Assembly (NCBI GenBank): GCA_026261815.1
Contig: JAMPIT010000575.1
Span: 38,231,501-38,295,500 of the forward strand
Origin: Monarcha castaneiventris obscurior
Lineage: Eukaryota; Chordata; Aves; Passeriformes; Monarchidae
Direction of reading: 5' to 3'
Length of the DNA: 64,000 nt
Part shown: in pieces, positions 26,101-40,573 of the stretch
Numbering within the stretch: the first letter of the stretch is position 1
How the letters are laid out: the number at the start of each line of letters is the position of its first letter
Translations under genes and position numbers: made by a program
Notes under the pieces: generated by a model
The model's input: the letters and a program-made list of their open reading frames with translations, nothing else
Databases searched by the model: none
What the model was told of the DNA's origin: nothing

Positions 26101-29100
26101 CCTTGAATATGTTTTGAAAAAGTTTTTAGTCCATGCCTTAAAATACTGGGGTGGAGGGAGAGAAAGGAAGATCATTATCTTCTGGGTTTTATAAGGACAA
26201 GAATTACCATTACTTTTTGATTATGATGTAAATGGAATAGAGAATTATGTGATCCCTCAAATTGCATATTGTATCTCAGGGAATTTTATACTGTAAGGTG
26301 TCTTGATCTTTATAGAATGAAGTAACTTTATATTAATTATGTAGATTGACACTCAATAAAATTAAAGGAATTAGTGCAAAACAACCCTATTTTTTATTCT
26401 GTTGCCTGTATTATGAAGGCTATAGAAAAGTGCTTTTTAAAGAGAATTAATGTCTTTTCATGTTTGTTTAATAAATAAAAGTGGCTGATTGTTCTCAAAG
26501 TAGTCAGACCATCTGAGGTGAGGCATGAAACCTGGTTCTGCCAGGAGAAAAATATTTTCATAGGAGAGGCTGTGCTGAGTTATTTTCTATATGAAAAGGT
26601 GCATTTATTGAAGTTGGGTGTTGGAAAAATGTCATTTCAAACAAAATCAGAAAACAGACTTTCTCTTGACCTAGAGAGAATTTGAATGTGGTTAGATTCT
26701 TTTTGCCCCCCTTAAATTTCAAAATGAGACTGTTCATTTTGGTCTTCAGCATGTAGTGCTACATATACCTTTTTAGCTACAGCTTTTTTCATGGCTGTTC
26801 ATGGTTGTCTTCAACTGAGCAACAAAAGACCAATGGCCAAAAGCTCTATTCCCTAAGCTTGTGATAACGCTGATTTCTGCACAAGTGATTGCTTACCTCT
26901 CTCTTTACTCATCTTCTGAACAGCTTGGTGCACAGTACTGAGAAAGCATTTCTGAAAATTCCTGCCCAGCCAGGATGGGGTCAGAGCTACAGACCTTGCT
27001 TTTCCCCCTGAGGTGATTGATGCTGTATCATTATCACATTTAACTTTTCTAAGTACAGCTTAAACCGACTGCTTGCTTACTCCTGCCTGAGGGGGGAAAC
27101 ATTTTTTTTGCTCATGTTCCAGATGGCACTGAACACTGGGTTAGGGAATATTGGTGTAAATATTTTTCTGACAAATATTGGGTACCATTTGTTCAAGCTT
27201 GTTTGGTGACTCTTAAGTGAGTTATGCCTGATTAAGCTCACACAGCTTTCTATCCAGCAGTCCTATAAAATGGTGTTTGTTTTAAGAGAGTAAATAACCC
27301 TTTGTAGGGCCCATGGAGCTGACTCAATCTAAAATCCGTTGACGAGAACACAGTAACTTAATGTGGATTTAAGAGGTGTTTAACTAAAGATAACTCAGGA
27401 TCCAAGTATAACAGCCTGTTTTTAATAAGTAAAAAAACCTCATTATTTGAATAACTTGCCTGTAACCAGCTTGCTTTGTGTAACCAACTCAGTTTAACAA
27501 TTTGCATAATTATGTAGTTTCTGTGTGGTCATTTTAAAAACAGTACCCAAGGCCAGAATTTCTATGTCTTCTTTGGATCTTGCAGGTTTTTTTGTTTTTT
27601 AATGATCTTGAGCTAAATACTTAAGCTCAATTTTGACACAATGGCAGCTGTTCCTGAGAGTCTCACCCCAAAGATTATCTGAGATAAAAAAGTTGAAGCC
27701 TGTTTTTCAGGAGTGCTTTGAGGGCTGCAGGGATTTCTCTCTGCTGGCAGTAAGGTGCTCAGTGTGTTCAGGAAGCATTGAGAAACTATGACCCCCTTTT
27801 AACTGAAAAATTTTCTCTAAAGGACCACATACTTTTCTGAATTCCTTCAATGATATTAGGTCCTTATAATTGCATGGGTTTAATTTCTGCAATGGAGTTA
27901 AAACTGGACTTTATTTCAGCAATGCTCAATATTTTAATAATATCCTTTTGATAACTATGAAAAATTATCCCAAATTTGAATTTTTCTCTATTTATCAAAA
28001 CATATTTTGAAGTTAATCAGCCCACAGGTTGGCTGTATGCATTATGGAAGAAAATTCTGCACTTGCATCCTTGAATTTGCCGTTGATGTAAAAGATGCTG
28101 TAGATATTTTGGGTTATGAGAAGCTCAGTCCAGGAAAACACAGAACACTGGGAATGCCCAAGTTGTGGCCTACTATGGCTCTGAGACCCTGATCACGTGA
28201 ATGCCTATGACTGCGAATTGGCCATCTTGCTTTTGAGCAGAAGGCAAAAAGATAATTGCAAATAGAAAGCATAGATTATGGGATTGTGAATGTATTTTGG
28301 TGCATTTGTAATGCTGCAAAATAACTTTGTGTAGTATAAAGATGATTGATTTATTTGAAGCAAGCAGAAAAAGACTACATGAAATACAGCAAGTATTGGA
28401 TACAGCAAGGTTGGATTCAAAATGGAAAAATGATACGGAAATTTAAAAAAAAAAACCCATGCAATTGTGGGAAAACATGGATAGACATTTTAAATTGTTA
28501 ACTAGGACAAACAGAGAACGTTCTTGGAACTGCTGAGTCTAGCCCAAATTGAAACCAGAAAACATAGGTTCAGAGTCACGCTGGTGCTCATGCTTACATC
28601 TACTTTGAATAGGAAAGCCCTCCTGAAATTAAGGCAGAGCTCTGAACATGTTTATTCCCCTTCCGGTCCCAAGTGTATGTTTTGCTTGCTTTATTGCTGG
28701 TTTCCCTTCTCTGTCAATCACATGTTGCTCCTCAAATGTGCACAGTCCTGAGGCTTTAATGGCTTCTAACTTTAGAGAAGGAGAGCTAAGAAGGCGTAAG
28801 TTGATACATGGATGTTTGCTGAGAATTTTGGTTGTATTTTGCAAGAGTCGTGGGGTAAGTGCATGTAAGCAGTAGAGGCTGAATACAAAACAGAGAAGCA
28901 TGTTTTATAGCAGTGTCTTGTTGGAGACCCCAGCCTGGTCTGAAACATCTCATCAGATTTTAAGGCTGAGACTTTTTGCTGTAAGTTTTCTATTAGCGGT
29001 GAAGATTATTGTATCAAGTATCCCCAAACAGTCCCACTGATGTATTATCTCAGAACCATGGAATCACAGAGATGGATTATGAACACAGACACTTAATTCA

Positions 29101-32100
29101 GTATGTCTGTGTTGTGAAAAAAATTGTCAGGGTAATTAGAGCAGAATTTGTCCTGAGTTCAGGCTCTGATAAAGCATATTAATGAGAATCCCTAATGAAA
29201 CAAAACACCACACTTTCTGTTACAGTGTCTGTGGTGAGGAATGTCTTCTGTGCTGTCTTTACAGTTGAGTAATGTTTGTTGCTACTACTGAGGCATTCAT
29301 TAAAGTGAGGATTAATCCACAGGAGTTGTTGAGTTTTTAGTAAAAATTTTTTATGTGACTACTGATACAGAGGAGATGAAATCTGGTGTCCTGCTCAAGG
29401 AGAGAGGAAGACCCATGTTCTCATAATAGCTCTGATCATGGTGGGCTGCAGACCACTGAGAAGCAAAGGTGGGATACCACTAACAACTGTTGTGTGAGGA
29501 GTGGTTGGAAGTGCAATGCACACCCCAAAATCATCTTCTTACCCCATTCAAGTTGCTGACAAATCCTGCCCCAGCCCTTGCAGCTGAATTGTGCAGGGCT
29601 TTGGGGATGTAACCTGGGCCTGCTCTCCAGTGGGTGGCAGCACTGGGGTAGGTGAGACAGTGATGGGAGGATTCTGGTCCACAGAGCCTGTGCAGTTCAT
29701 GGACAGATGCTGAAGACATCTTGGGGCATCTTTGGTTGCTTCTGACTACTGGCTGAGGGCACTCTGGAGCAGCCCCAAGGCACCATCACTGCAGGTAGTA
29801 TGAGTGAGTAGCAGACCTGGGCTTGACTCCGTGTGGGAGATGGAGAAGATGAACAAATGTCACCAAAGTGGTGGGGTTTTTTTAAAGCTACTGAAGTACT
29901 TTGAACCCCACTGCCTAAAGCATTTGAGAAATGCAAGGAACTTCACAACAGAAGACAAAAGGAGACCCTTTTGCTCACAGGCACAGACTTTGCCATAGTC
30001 TGAGAACATTCCCATGGCTAAAAGCTGCAGAAACAAGCCAGAAAGGCCCCATAAGCTGTTTCCCATGTAAGCAGCCTGAAGAGAGCAGAAGAAAGCAAGG
30101 CTGTAAAAGAAATATGTTAGTTGTAAAGTGCACAACAGCCTGTGAGGCTGACTGTCAGCCCCAGTGACCTGAGCAGGACCGGGGCTAGGGGAGGATTCCT
30201 CTTGGATTTCACATCTGGGAGTAACTTTACCCTGAGCATAGAAGCAAGATACATGATCCTTTCAGCTGAGTTGAATATCATCAATAGGACCATCAGGGCA
30301 CTGAGGAACAAGTTAAGGTACCTCTCCAGTGTTTCAGAAGAAAGATGAATCTCACTCCTCCTCTTGTAGGTGTGTGAGGCAGAGGCATAAGCTGCATTCC
30401 TTGCACTGGTTACTGACTTGTGACATATTGTGGGAAAAATCTTTTTCCCAGCATTGCCTCAAGGGCAGAAGTGGTTTTAGCCAACCTTTTTTTATAACCA
30501 ATGGCCATAGAACTTGACAAGCTCTCAACAACTGTCCAACCTCTCCAGCTGGCTGAGCTACGGACTCTTTAAACAGTGTCTGCTGGCCGTGGGACAGCTA
30601 GACATGCTATTTAGGCATCTGAATAAGCTTTTTACAGTTTAAAATGCTTGATTTCTTCCTTTTGCTCTAGTGGTTGATGTGTCTCCCTGTCACATTTCTG
30701 CTGTGGATCAACTTCCACATCTTGCTCTCATTTCCCTCTTGAGGGACTGCTAGCCAGCTCAGCTGCTTGGGCAGGTTAACCTGGTCTGGTGGGTTTTGAT
30801 ACTTAACAGAAAAGTAGCATCATGGAACAACAGGTGTGTATGTGGTTTTCTATTTTGGTGGCCTTTTGGGATTGTGGGTAATCGTGCTGGGGACTGTGGT
30901 TGGGCAGAGAAGGAAAGTGAAATGAAGAACTGAATGATGCATCTTCTTGCTTTAACTAAAGCTAATTATTTGCAAAGAGCATAAAGGCTTCTAGCAGATA
31001 AATGTCTCTAAAAGCCAAATTGAAGAAATTCTTTCTATTTGCCCTGTAATGTTCCCCATGACAGTGGTAGAAATGGGGATGGAGAAATCTCCATTTCTAA
31101 TTTTCTGAACAGCCGCTTCTCTGCAAATTTAGGTTTGATCCTTGGCTGCCTCAGAGCACTCCCTCATCTTGTGCCATAGCTTGTCCACCTGCTTGATCCC
31201 ACTGAACTGCAAGGGGATCTGCACTGTTTTAACCTGCCCTTGAGGCCATCTGCTTTCCTCTGGCAGATGTGTAGGGGACAGCAATCTCAGTGTGTGAGTG
31301 CTGGCATCTCATGATGAGCATGATCCCATGCTCACAGCTACCTGGGGATGCAGAGACAGACCTGACCGTGCTGTTCATCTGCTCCCAGGTCTCCCTATGC
31401 CCCTGCATCTTGTAATTTGTCTTAAGTAGTGGAGAAGTGTTACTTGTGGCTATGCTGGCTCTGCACAGAAAAGCCAGGAGTACAACAGCAGGTCATATCT
31501 TGGCCCCATATCCTCCATCAGGCCCACAAGCCAAACCCACAAAATAGCCTGGGTACCTCTGGGTACACCCTTTATGAGGCGTCGGATACTTCAGAAAGAC
31601 TGTTATCTAGGCCATATCCTGTGTGTTTTCTCATTAATAACTTCATTTATTTTGCAATTCTACTTTAAGAAGGCACAGTGTTATACTGACCAAAGAGAAA
31701 GTAATCTGCTTTTTTTCACCCCCTGATGTTAACTACTGGAGTATGTGCAGGCTGCCAAAATATTCTGGTTGCTTGGCATACAAGCCTCATGCTGCTTGTA
31801 TTGTTCTGTCAACATCCATGTATCCTGTGGATTTCACAAGTGGTATTGGAGTATATAAAGTGTCATCAGCTCTTATGTAAATTTCTACTTCTTATGGTCT
31901 AGACCACAGTATGTGGTGTGAAACCAGCAACTGGAGCAAGACATCTAAAAATAGATAAGTTTCTCTGTGTCATGTCCATCTCTCTTGGTCTAGATTGGGA
32001 TCTGTGTTTTAAATCATGCTGGGACAGCACACTTACTGCACTGGTGTACTGTGCTCTGCTGCTTTTGCACACCTGGCACGGTCTAGCAGCTTTAATGCTG

Positions 32101-35100
32101 CCACAAAAATATGTGCAAATGAGAAAAGAAATAGAAGAGATTTCATCAGTTCAGATGAAACTGTCTCTTTATAACACTTAGGTTAAAACTTAAGAATGAA
32201 GGGGGTAATCTCGAATGGTTTATCTGAAGTTACATAAATAAAAGGCAACTTTGGGACTGGGAACCTTTTGTCTCGTCTCAGAGTGAGTCTACTGTCACTT
32301 CCACACAGCAGTCTGAATCTGACCCTTTCAGCTCCAAGACATGGGATGAGAGCCCATATGCTAAGTCAGGATTGGTTTGACAGAATACAAATCAGAGGTG
32401 GACGACAAATTTCACCACTTGCTCATTTTTGCTGCTCTTCAGATAAAACCAGAGGTCCTAATCAGTGTTTATTTATTTTCAGCTCTGATGTGTCATATTG
32501 ATGCATATGTGGATTCCTTACAGCTTAACTACAGACTTCAGTTTGAAGTGTGATGTGAAAGAGTAACATGAATGTAATTTTTACGCTTTACAAATGTGTG
32601 TTTGTTGCAAGATGCTTCACCATCAGAGATCCTACGGGCAAAGTAGACTGTTGTGCCACTAAGGTGTGGACACAGAAGGACTTGGGCATATCATTTGATA
32701 CTGAAATTAAACCTGGTTTGTACATCTGTAGGATTCTGTATTTAGATTAGAAGCATCTGCTTCGAGTCCTGTTTCTGTGCATCCCTACTGCATCCAGGGT
32801 GTTCTCAGGAATACTGAAGTCCTCTCTTGGACTTGCAATTGAGATATACCTGTGCACATGTAAATACTGAAGGAATATGGCCTGGGTGACTGCCAGGTGT
32901 GCAAGAGAACAAAAAGATACCACTGCAAGGGAGCACTGGCTTTGTTCTCGCTGAAAGGTCGGACCACATAGTGCCTCTTGTTTCTCGTGATGTTTACAGC
33001 ACATTAAAGCCTTCTATATCAAGCCTTCTGAAATGCTGCTTCTGCATCAAAGGGAAAGTATCCATTTGTTTCTGTGGCATCTCACCTGTCTGGATTTACT
33101 AGAGAGCTGTCAATCATCTGATTTTACAGGTACTTCTCCATTCTTCTAAAAGAAAACAATTTCACTTGCATCTCAGATTACTTGGTTTATATGATAAAAA
33201 CTCAGCACTGTAATTTAGCTAAAGGAAGGTCTGGCTTTAGTGAAAATGTCACAAAAATTTATCTTTGTTTCAGCCTCCACAAAGTCTGATATAAACCAAG
33301 AGAGAGGTATCTGAGGGGTCCTAAGTCCTGTGACCAGACACGGAAAATTTCCTGACCTTTGCTCTTAGGACAATATTCTAGACATTTTATGATTCTATGT
33401 CTTCTGTAAGAGGTAGTCCAGAAGGCACAAGTGGATTTCATCTTTTTCTGAAGTCTTGGATATTCCTAATTCATTGGAAGTCATTTTAGCCTGACTTTTC
33501 TGGAGACAGCAGTGCTAGTTTCTAGGATGATACATTCCCCTGCATTTACCTCCTCCTTCAGTCGGTGACCCAGTGTGTGAGTTGTAGAGGTGAGAGTCTC
33601 CACTCAGCCTAACATCTCCGGTCCATGTGTGTGCTTACAGCTGTCCTTCACACAAAACAGTGCTCAAAACAGGTAGATGTAGCTCATGATCAGTTCTTAT
33701 CTGAGCTCAGGAATGGTAGTAATTAATGGTGGTGGGATGCTGGTGTGTTTGGGACAGCCTGAATCTTCGCCCTAGAACACCCCAGTGGAGTAAGACAGGA
33801 CCTGCCCATACCATTCCTTGTTCTCATTTCCCTCCCACTTTGATTACAGTAAGCTGCAAAGAATCCCTCTGTTCTCAAATGCACCTAATATTATCCTTAT
33901 GTCCTAGTGTAATTTCCTATGTGAAGTATTTTCCCCCATTAATAAAGTACTATGAGATCTATAAACAAAAAAAGCCACCACAGTGGTATGAAGGTGCTAG
34001 AGACTAAAGGTGTGCATGGCAGTCAATAAGATGAGAAGATTGCTGTATTAAAGCAGCCTGGACCTGTGACCTCTATGGGATAAGTCACTTTAATCTTTGC
34101 TAAGCTGAGGCTCTAGTTGGAGTTGTCACTTCTGCTCTGACAATGCAGAACATTCTCGCTCCCATCCCCATTTCCACCCCCATTCCCACCCTCATCCTTT
34201 GCATATTGTCTTTGAGAGGAACATTGTAACATGATGGAGATGGGAATGTCTCCTTTGTGCCAACACTTCCCTGTAAGCTTGACCTGGTTCAGTTAAAGGT
34301 GTTCACCCATGTCCCACCAAAGCCCAAGGGAAATCTCTCCAGAGGCTTTCTTGGTGTATCCCCCTATGTGTTAGTGCTGTATTTGCCTACATGGCCACAG
34401 AAATTTTCACAGGAGACACAACAAAAGGACTGCTCCAACACCAACCAGAGTGACCATGCTGATGTGATGTTTATTCTGAAAGCAGAAGAAAGTGAGATAA
34501 GGTCAAGCTGTTCTTTCCACGTGCGCTGTTTGCATTGCATTAGTGTAGTAATAAGTTTATATACCCCTGGTGTTTTGCATCTCTTTGATCTTTGCAATCC
34601 CACAAGCTACAGCACAAACAGAACAGGGTCTGCAGGAAGCAAGAGTGCTTTGTGTGCCTTTGTTTGCAGTGAGCATGACCTCATGGGTTGCGTTTCAAAG
34701 TTCCAGAGAAGCCCATAACCTCAGAGCAAAAGAGAGGTTTCTATTCTTCACCACCTAGACACACTTCTTTAATATAAAGGAGGGGTGTCAGATGGTCGTG
34801 TCCTGTGTGTTTTGATTTTCAGGGGACACACTGTGACTTTCAATGACCTGGTGCTGTACCCACCATGTGCTACATTCCATTTGCCCCCCGTGGGACACAC
34901 AGTGGCAATGGGGGAGGCGTTTGTGTCTGCACACAGCAAAGTGTGTTCGATCTCGGGGGCCATGAGTTGTTGCCTCTTGGAGCAAACAGCAACAGTGATG
35001 GTGGCAGCCACCAACATCCATCCTTGGCCAGGCTACTACATATTTTGAGTAAAATTAGGTGATTTTCTTCATTTTTGAAGGTAGTGCTCCCTATTCTCTT

Positions 35101-36520
35101 CAAAGGCTAATAGAAAATTAGTTTGCTCTCACATTCATGGTATCCAGAGCAGAACCTCAAAACAATGGGCTAAAGTGAACAGAAGAAACATGACCTGCCA
35201 AGTAAAGAACAACTTTCCTTGATCCTCAGCCTAGCTTTGGAGATAAAAGTACCCTGAAGAGTAATACATATGCCAGCTAATGGTGCTCACTGCAGACAAT
35301 GTCCTTTTATAGGAAGGGTGGTCGTCTAGCTCAAAAGCTGCTGCCAATTTTAAATAAGACAGCATTAAGCAAAAAGAATCACAGGCTCATTGGTAGCCCA
35401 CAAGGTCCCAAAGACCATTCCGGAAGTTTTGAGTAAAAATTAGTGTTTTGGATTTTATCTGTGACTTGAAGTATGTCCTAGGACAGAGGGGTGAAAGACA
35501 GGTATAATTCAATTCTGGAAGTGAAATTCAGGCCCATGGAGTCACCTTGGGAAAAGTTTGGAGACCACCCTGGATCTCAGTTGAGCAGGTTTTCATACCA
35601 TGACCTGAGAGCAATTTTCTGCCCTGTCTATGTATTGCCTTCTGTTGCTGCTATCTAGTCCTAAAGTAAGATAAGCACAGATAACTGAGACAAAGCCTAC
35701 ATAGAAAAAGTCCTGGTTGGAAAAATGCCTAGATACACTAAGCAGTCCTCCTGCTCCAGGAGCAGGTCAGGCTACCACAGTGCTTCTGTTTTGTTATGTA
35801 CTAATATTACCAGTGGCAGCTGATTCCCATCAGTCGGGTACATGGATATAATTGTTGCTTTTGCTTCTGGTTCCTTTCCAGAAATGAGTTAGGCTCTCTC
35901 AGTCCTTGCTGAGGCATTGCCAGGTGGCTCTCACCTGAGGCCAGGACTCACCTGAACACTGAATCCTTTGTTCCGCTGCCCTTCCTTGGTCAGACAAGGA
36001 GCAAATAATCAGATCATTGTTTACTGACAACCTGTTTTCCTTAGAACATACGCAAAGAGACCGAGATCAAAAGGTTTGTCACCTGGGGCTTTTTCTTTAT
36101 CAAATCTCCATCAAGCCACCAACATTTTAGTATAATTAAAGTGCTAAATGGACACAACCATACATGCAGTTAACTGTATGAGTGTTTTACTCTAAATGGA
36201 ATGTGTGTCCATGGAGAACTACACAGAAATATCCATTTCCTTTGTTTTTCTTCTCATTGTCACAGTGTTACCAGTGAGGATAACTGCATTGTGTATGCTC
36301 TTGCAAAAAGAAGGGTCTCTGTTAAAACTCGAAAGATAGAGCTTCTCTCTGCTGTGTCTATTGATAAATGCACTTCACTTGCTCATCAGTTATTTAGCAG
36401 TGTAGCTGTGTAGTGACTAAACTGGGCAGGCAGCTAAACACCTCCCAGCCACTTGGAAAAAAGGTAAAACTAATGGGCTGAGGTAAAAACCGTTTAATAG
36501 GGCAGAAAAGGAAGGGGAAA
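23200..36520. other. Intergenic region, no gene recognised
   Basis: AT-rich, with many short ORFs on both strands, none with family resemblance. No PIWI or PAZ motif of PIWIL4, the next gene in mammals, was seen. The start may include FUT4 3' UTR. Homopolymer runs occur near 25534-25547 and 28444-28455. A C-rich CCCATYCC-type degenerate tract lies at about 34150-34195. Confidence 0.5.
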
Positions 36521-36523
36521 AAT

Positions 36524-36530
36524 GATAATG

Positions 36531-36570
<40 letters not shown>

Positions 36571-36573
36571 TAA
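36524..36573. repeat. ATA/TAA trinucleotide microsatellite
   Basis: About 13 uninterrupted ATA units at 36531-36568, flanked by GATAAT variants. Apparent Ile or Tyr runs in reading frames here are repeat artefacts. Confidence 0.95.
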
Positions 36574-38261
36574 AAGAATATGCAAAACAAGTGATGCACA
36601 CTGCAGTTGCTCATCACTCGCTGAATGATGCCCAACCAGTCCCTGAGCCAAGCTGGTCTCTCCTGGCCAACTTCCCCAGTTTTATTATTCAGCACTATGC
36701 CATCTGGTATGGAATGTCCCTGTGGGGTCAGCTGTCCTGGCTGTATCCTCTCCCATCTTCTGGTACACCCACAGCCTCCTCGCTGGCAGGGTGGTGTGAG
36801 CAGCTGGAAAGTCCTTGACTTAGAGTAAGCACTGCTTAGCAACAACTAAAACATCAGTGTGTTATCAACATTATTCTCACCCTAAATCCAAAACATAGCA
36901 CTGTACCAGCTTCTAGGAAGAAAATTAATCTATCTCAGCTGAAACTAAGCTGATCTCTTGTACTTTGAAGTCCTCTGTTACCTGTGTGCATTAAGACATA
37001 AAAAAGAGTGAAGGGTTCATCTAGGACTGCCTCTGTTTGACCTCTGTTAACAACATAAGGATAGCATGTGTCAAACAAGAAGACATACAGACTTCCTGAA
37101 ACCTAAAAAAACAAAGAAAAAAAATCATAATTACAGCAGCCTTTCATGATGAGCTCATCTTGTTCAGTTGTCCTTAAAAGCCCAGCAAACTGAGATGAGC
37201 ATGACAGCAGGCTCTGGATGTCACAAGATTTAAGTCATTTTGGTTTTGAGAGGTGAGGAGCTGACTTCCAATGTCAGATTGCAAAATCCACTCCACTATC
37301 ACCTGCCAGAGCTGCTAAAGGAGCACATTCTCTACCATAACTCTTCAGGTATTTCTGATTCAGTAGAAAACAGCTTAAACTCCATCTCCTAATCTACATG
37401 CCATCAGTAATGAGTATGGGATCTGGGGTTTCCTGCAGCACAATGATGCTACAAATTCCTGTGATCCAGCCTGGTGTCCTGTGTGCCTACAGGTGTATCT
37501 ATAGAACCCTGTGGAGGGAGAGTCACCAGGCTGCAGGTGGCAGGGTGCTAAAATTGCCTCTCATAAAGAAGCATGTGTTATCCTGGGTACAGGGAGTAGG
37601 TGGGACTGGGTAAGGGCATTGGGTTCAACAGGCTTTTACAAGTGCAGAAGAGAGAGTGCAACAGCTTGGCATCCTGCAAGTAGTAAGTAATTAACATCTG
37701 TGTGCAGCAGTGTGAGGACAGGCAAGAGAGGAGTTTTTAACCTCTTTCCTCTTGCTATTGATTTCCCCTCTCTGAGCTTGCTGGTTTAGCTGAAGCGTTG
37801 TGTATTGAACATCTGCTTTGTCGCCTCTGTCACAACACTGCTTTTACACTCTCTTGCATTTGGAGCATTAAAGCTTTCAGTGGAGAGCAAGGTAAAGCTG
37901 GGCTTTGGTGGTTTCCTTGCTCATTGCTCCTTTAGTGTCCTGTATCTCCAGCTAGAGTGTGGGAGTCTGGGTGGGAGATGGAATCCGCTCTCACGTGTAT
38001 TGGCAGAAGGCAACAGTGGAGCCAGCTCTGCTCCCCCACTTCTCCCTGCTACAGCAGAAGCCAGATCCAGATAGATAAAGCAAGAGCAATATGAAGTAGG
38101 GTGGTGTAAATACATAGAAATGACAGTCCTAATTAATTCTACTTTTTTACACCGACATTATGAAAATGTCCATTTTACATTCATCTAACTGAAAAAAAAT
38201 TGCTGTGTTAATTTGGGGAAGACTTGTTTTTCTTGTAACTCTTGAAAAACATTACTATACT

Positions 38262-38314
38262 AAATATATATATACAATGAATATATATACAAAAAATATA
38301 TATACAATGAATAC
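38262..38314. repeat. AT-rich short tandem repeat
   Basis: Three imperfect copies of an AATATATATACAATGA-like unit of about 16-19 bases. Confidence 0.8.
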
Positions 38315-39469
38315 TGTGTTTTTTCTGTGCTGCACAAAAATGTATATGAAGAATGGTTATTTCTCATCTTTTAGCATCATTTACCCATGCCTCTCTAGCC
38401 AGTTATATTTAGTATGAGATGAATCATGGACTGTTTCTGCCCAGTGACTATAAAAAGAGTCTTAAATGACCATCTCAGATGCAGATGTCTTTTGTAACCA
38501 TTTTTGTTCTACTACCCCTCCTTAATTTAGTTTCACAGTTTGGATAGAAGAATCTGTTGGTAAATCAGACATCAGATCTGTTATGCCAAAACTAAACACA
38601 AAACTGATTGATTTTATAAAATAAAATACGATCTGAAGGTTATAAAAAAATTGTAGGTGATGAAGCAACCCACACAAACATCTCCAGAGTCATGGCTTGC
38701 TGAGGTGGCTGCTTTGGCATCTCTTGTGTGCAGTGAGTGGTGTGTAGGTACCATGGCTCTCCCTGCCCATTGCCTTGCCAGCAGCAAGCCTTCCCATCCC
38801 CAGCAGAAGAAACAGTGCTTTTCAAAGTATCTTCTTCTGGCCTGTGTTAGACATCTGTGCTGAGGTAAGCTGAGGTTGCTTGGAGGGCTTGTTTCCTTCC
38901 CTTGGGGCCCCTGCAGAGGTGAGGTGTCTGCAGCACCCGGCTCCCCTGGTGATGGTCGCTGGTGGTGTGAGGCAGATGTGGCCACAGCCTTGTGAGCTCA
39001 CACGGGGCAAACACAAGGAGCAGCGTGCTGGGGGGTGCTGGCAGGAGGCTGGGCACGGCACAGCACAGATGTGGCCAGTTGTTGTTTGTAGTTTCACAGA
39101 TGGACTAACAGCACCTGCAGACGTGCTGAACCAGTGACTGCTCGGGTCCTGCAGCCTGAGAAAGGACCTTCCACCTGCCCTGGCCACAGGGGAGCATCAA
39201 ACTTGGCTCCAGAATGGGAAAGTGCAACCTGCTGCCCTGCTTTGCCTAAGCAAATGAATGGTAAACAGCATTATAAGCTCACTAGGGCAGGGAGCATCTC
39301 TTTTGTTCTCTCTCTTGTTCTCTGCCTTTTTTACTATATTGTCATAGTGATGCCTTTTCCTGGTCTTAAAATCAAGAGTCAAACATGGTTAGAAGGGAAA
39401 AAGGGATTTTACCTTGGTATTTATTTTAAGGATCCTTAGGTGCACTACATCCAGGTCGAATGCACCTCA

Positions 39470-39800
39470 ATGCACACCACAATGCCCCACACAAAAGATC
39501 TGGTATAACATTATAGGTCTTACTAATTAGCATATCTACCAAAAATTCGAGAGGCTCGAATGAGCCCCCTCTCCCCAAAGAACCTTCTCCTGGATGGTTC
39601 TATCTTAGTTTACAAAATGTGTTCTGGAGAGGACCTTGGGGCCTGGGGTATATTAATCCCTAACTACAAAACCTCTAAAATGTTCAGTCTCCCAGCCTAA
39701 CAAACAAGTCCAAGAATGTAGGCAAAAAAGCACTAAGAATACAGACGTTGTAAAAAGGTATAACAGGGGGATAAAAGAAAAGGCAAAAAATCATCATGGC
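39470..39800. mobile_element. Possible LTR remnant
   Basis: The composition and phrasing (ACTAATTAGCATATCTACC, then CCCCTCTCCCCAAAGAACC, TCCTGGATGGTTCTATCTTAG, TATTAATCCCTAACTAC) resemble avian ERVL-type LTRs that I remember only loosely. It contains the ATTCGAG-AGG-CTCGAAT palindrome. Boundaries and family are uncertain. Confidence 0.3.
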
Positions 39801-40555
39801 ATCAATAGTAGAGATAATTATGCTGTTATGAAACATCTAACAGGATTGGTGAAGCAGCATTTTCTGACCAAAAGTATTTATGAGCTTTAGGCAAAGAGTA
39901 CCATAAATAAATTAATTTCAGTGTGTATAAAAATGAAACACTTTTTGTTCTGTAAAATAATTTACATTTGTTTATAAAGTAATTTATTATTGTTTATTAT
40001 TTCATAAAACTTTTCAGTGTTTTGCAAAGTAATTTTTTTGCATTTTTGAAAAAAGAATTAATATTTTTTAATGCCATACTAGTTATTAAGCCAATTGGGA
40101 CAAATTTAGTAAGAATTATTTTGCATTCCAATGCTGAGTACTCTGCTGGGCAAATAAAAAACAATTAACTATAATGAACTTTCAGACTTGCTATTCATTT
40201 TGCAAACCCAGGAGAAACAGAAGACAGCAATACCAACTGTATATAAACTTCATCAATCCCACTGGAACCATTAAAAAAAGAATAATTTTAGGTTTTTCTC
40301 CATATTTCCATTTTCCCCATGCACTTTTTGCATGCTGCAGGAGGGAGGAGTTTCCCAATGGCAGAGGCGGGGAGGAAGGCTCACTGTAAGGTTCAGGATT
40401 GAGAAATAAATACCAGGAAGACGGTGTCAGATGGCAGAGATCATAAACTGGGTAGAATAAAGACTTTTTTTATTGCATTTCCCTGCGTTTGCGGGATGGG
40501 GTTTGGATGGTGGCTGAGCACTGGAAGGAGGTAACCTCACCGTTTTTGCTGTTAG

Positions 40556-40573
40556 TGACTCATAAGTGACTCA
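40556..40573. promoter_or_regulatory. Tandem TGACTCA (AP-1 type) motifs
   Basis: Two perfect TGACTCA heptamers at 40556-40562 and 40567-40573, 11 bases apart start to start, about one helical turn. They are far from any recognised gene. Enhancer activity is a hypothesis. Confidence 0.4.

Noticed and set aside
36394..36845. Frames with Tyr, Leu or Ile runs
   Set aside because: They translate the ATA/TAA microsatellite.
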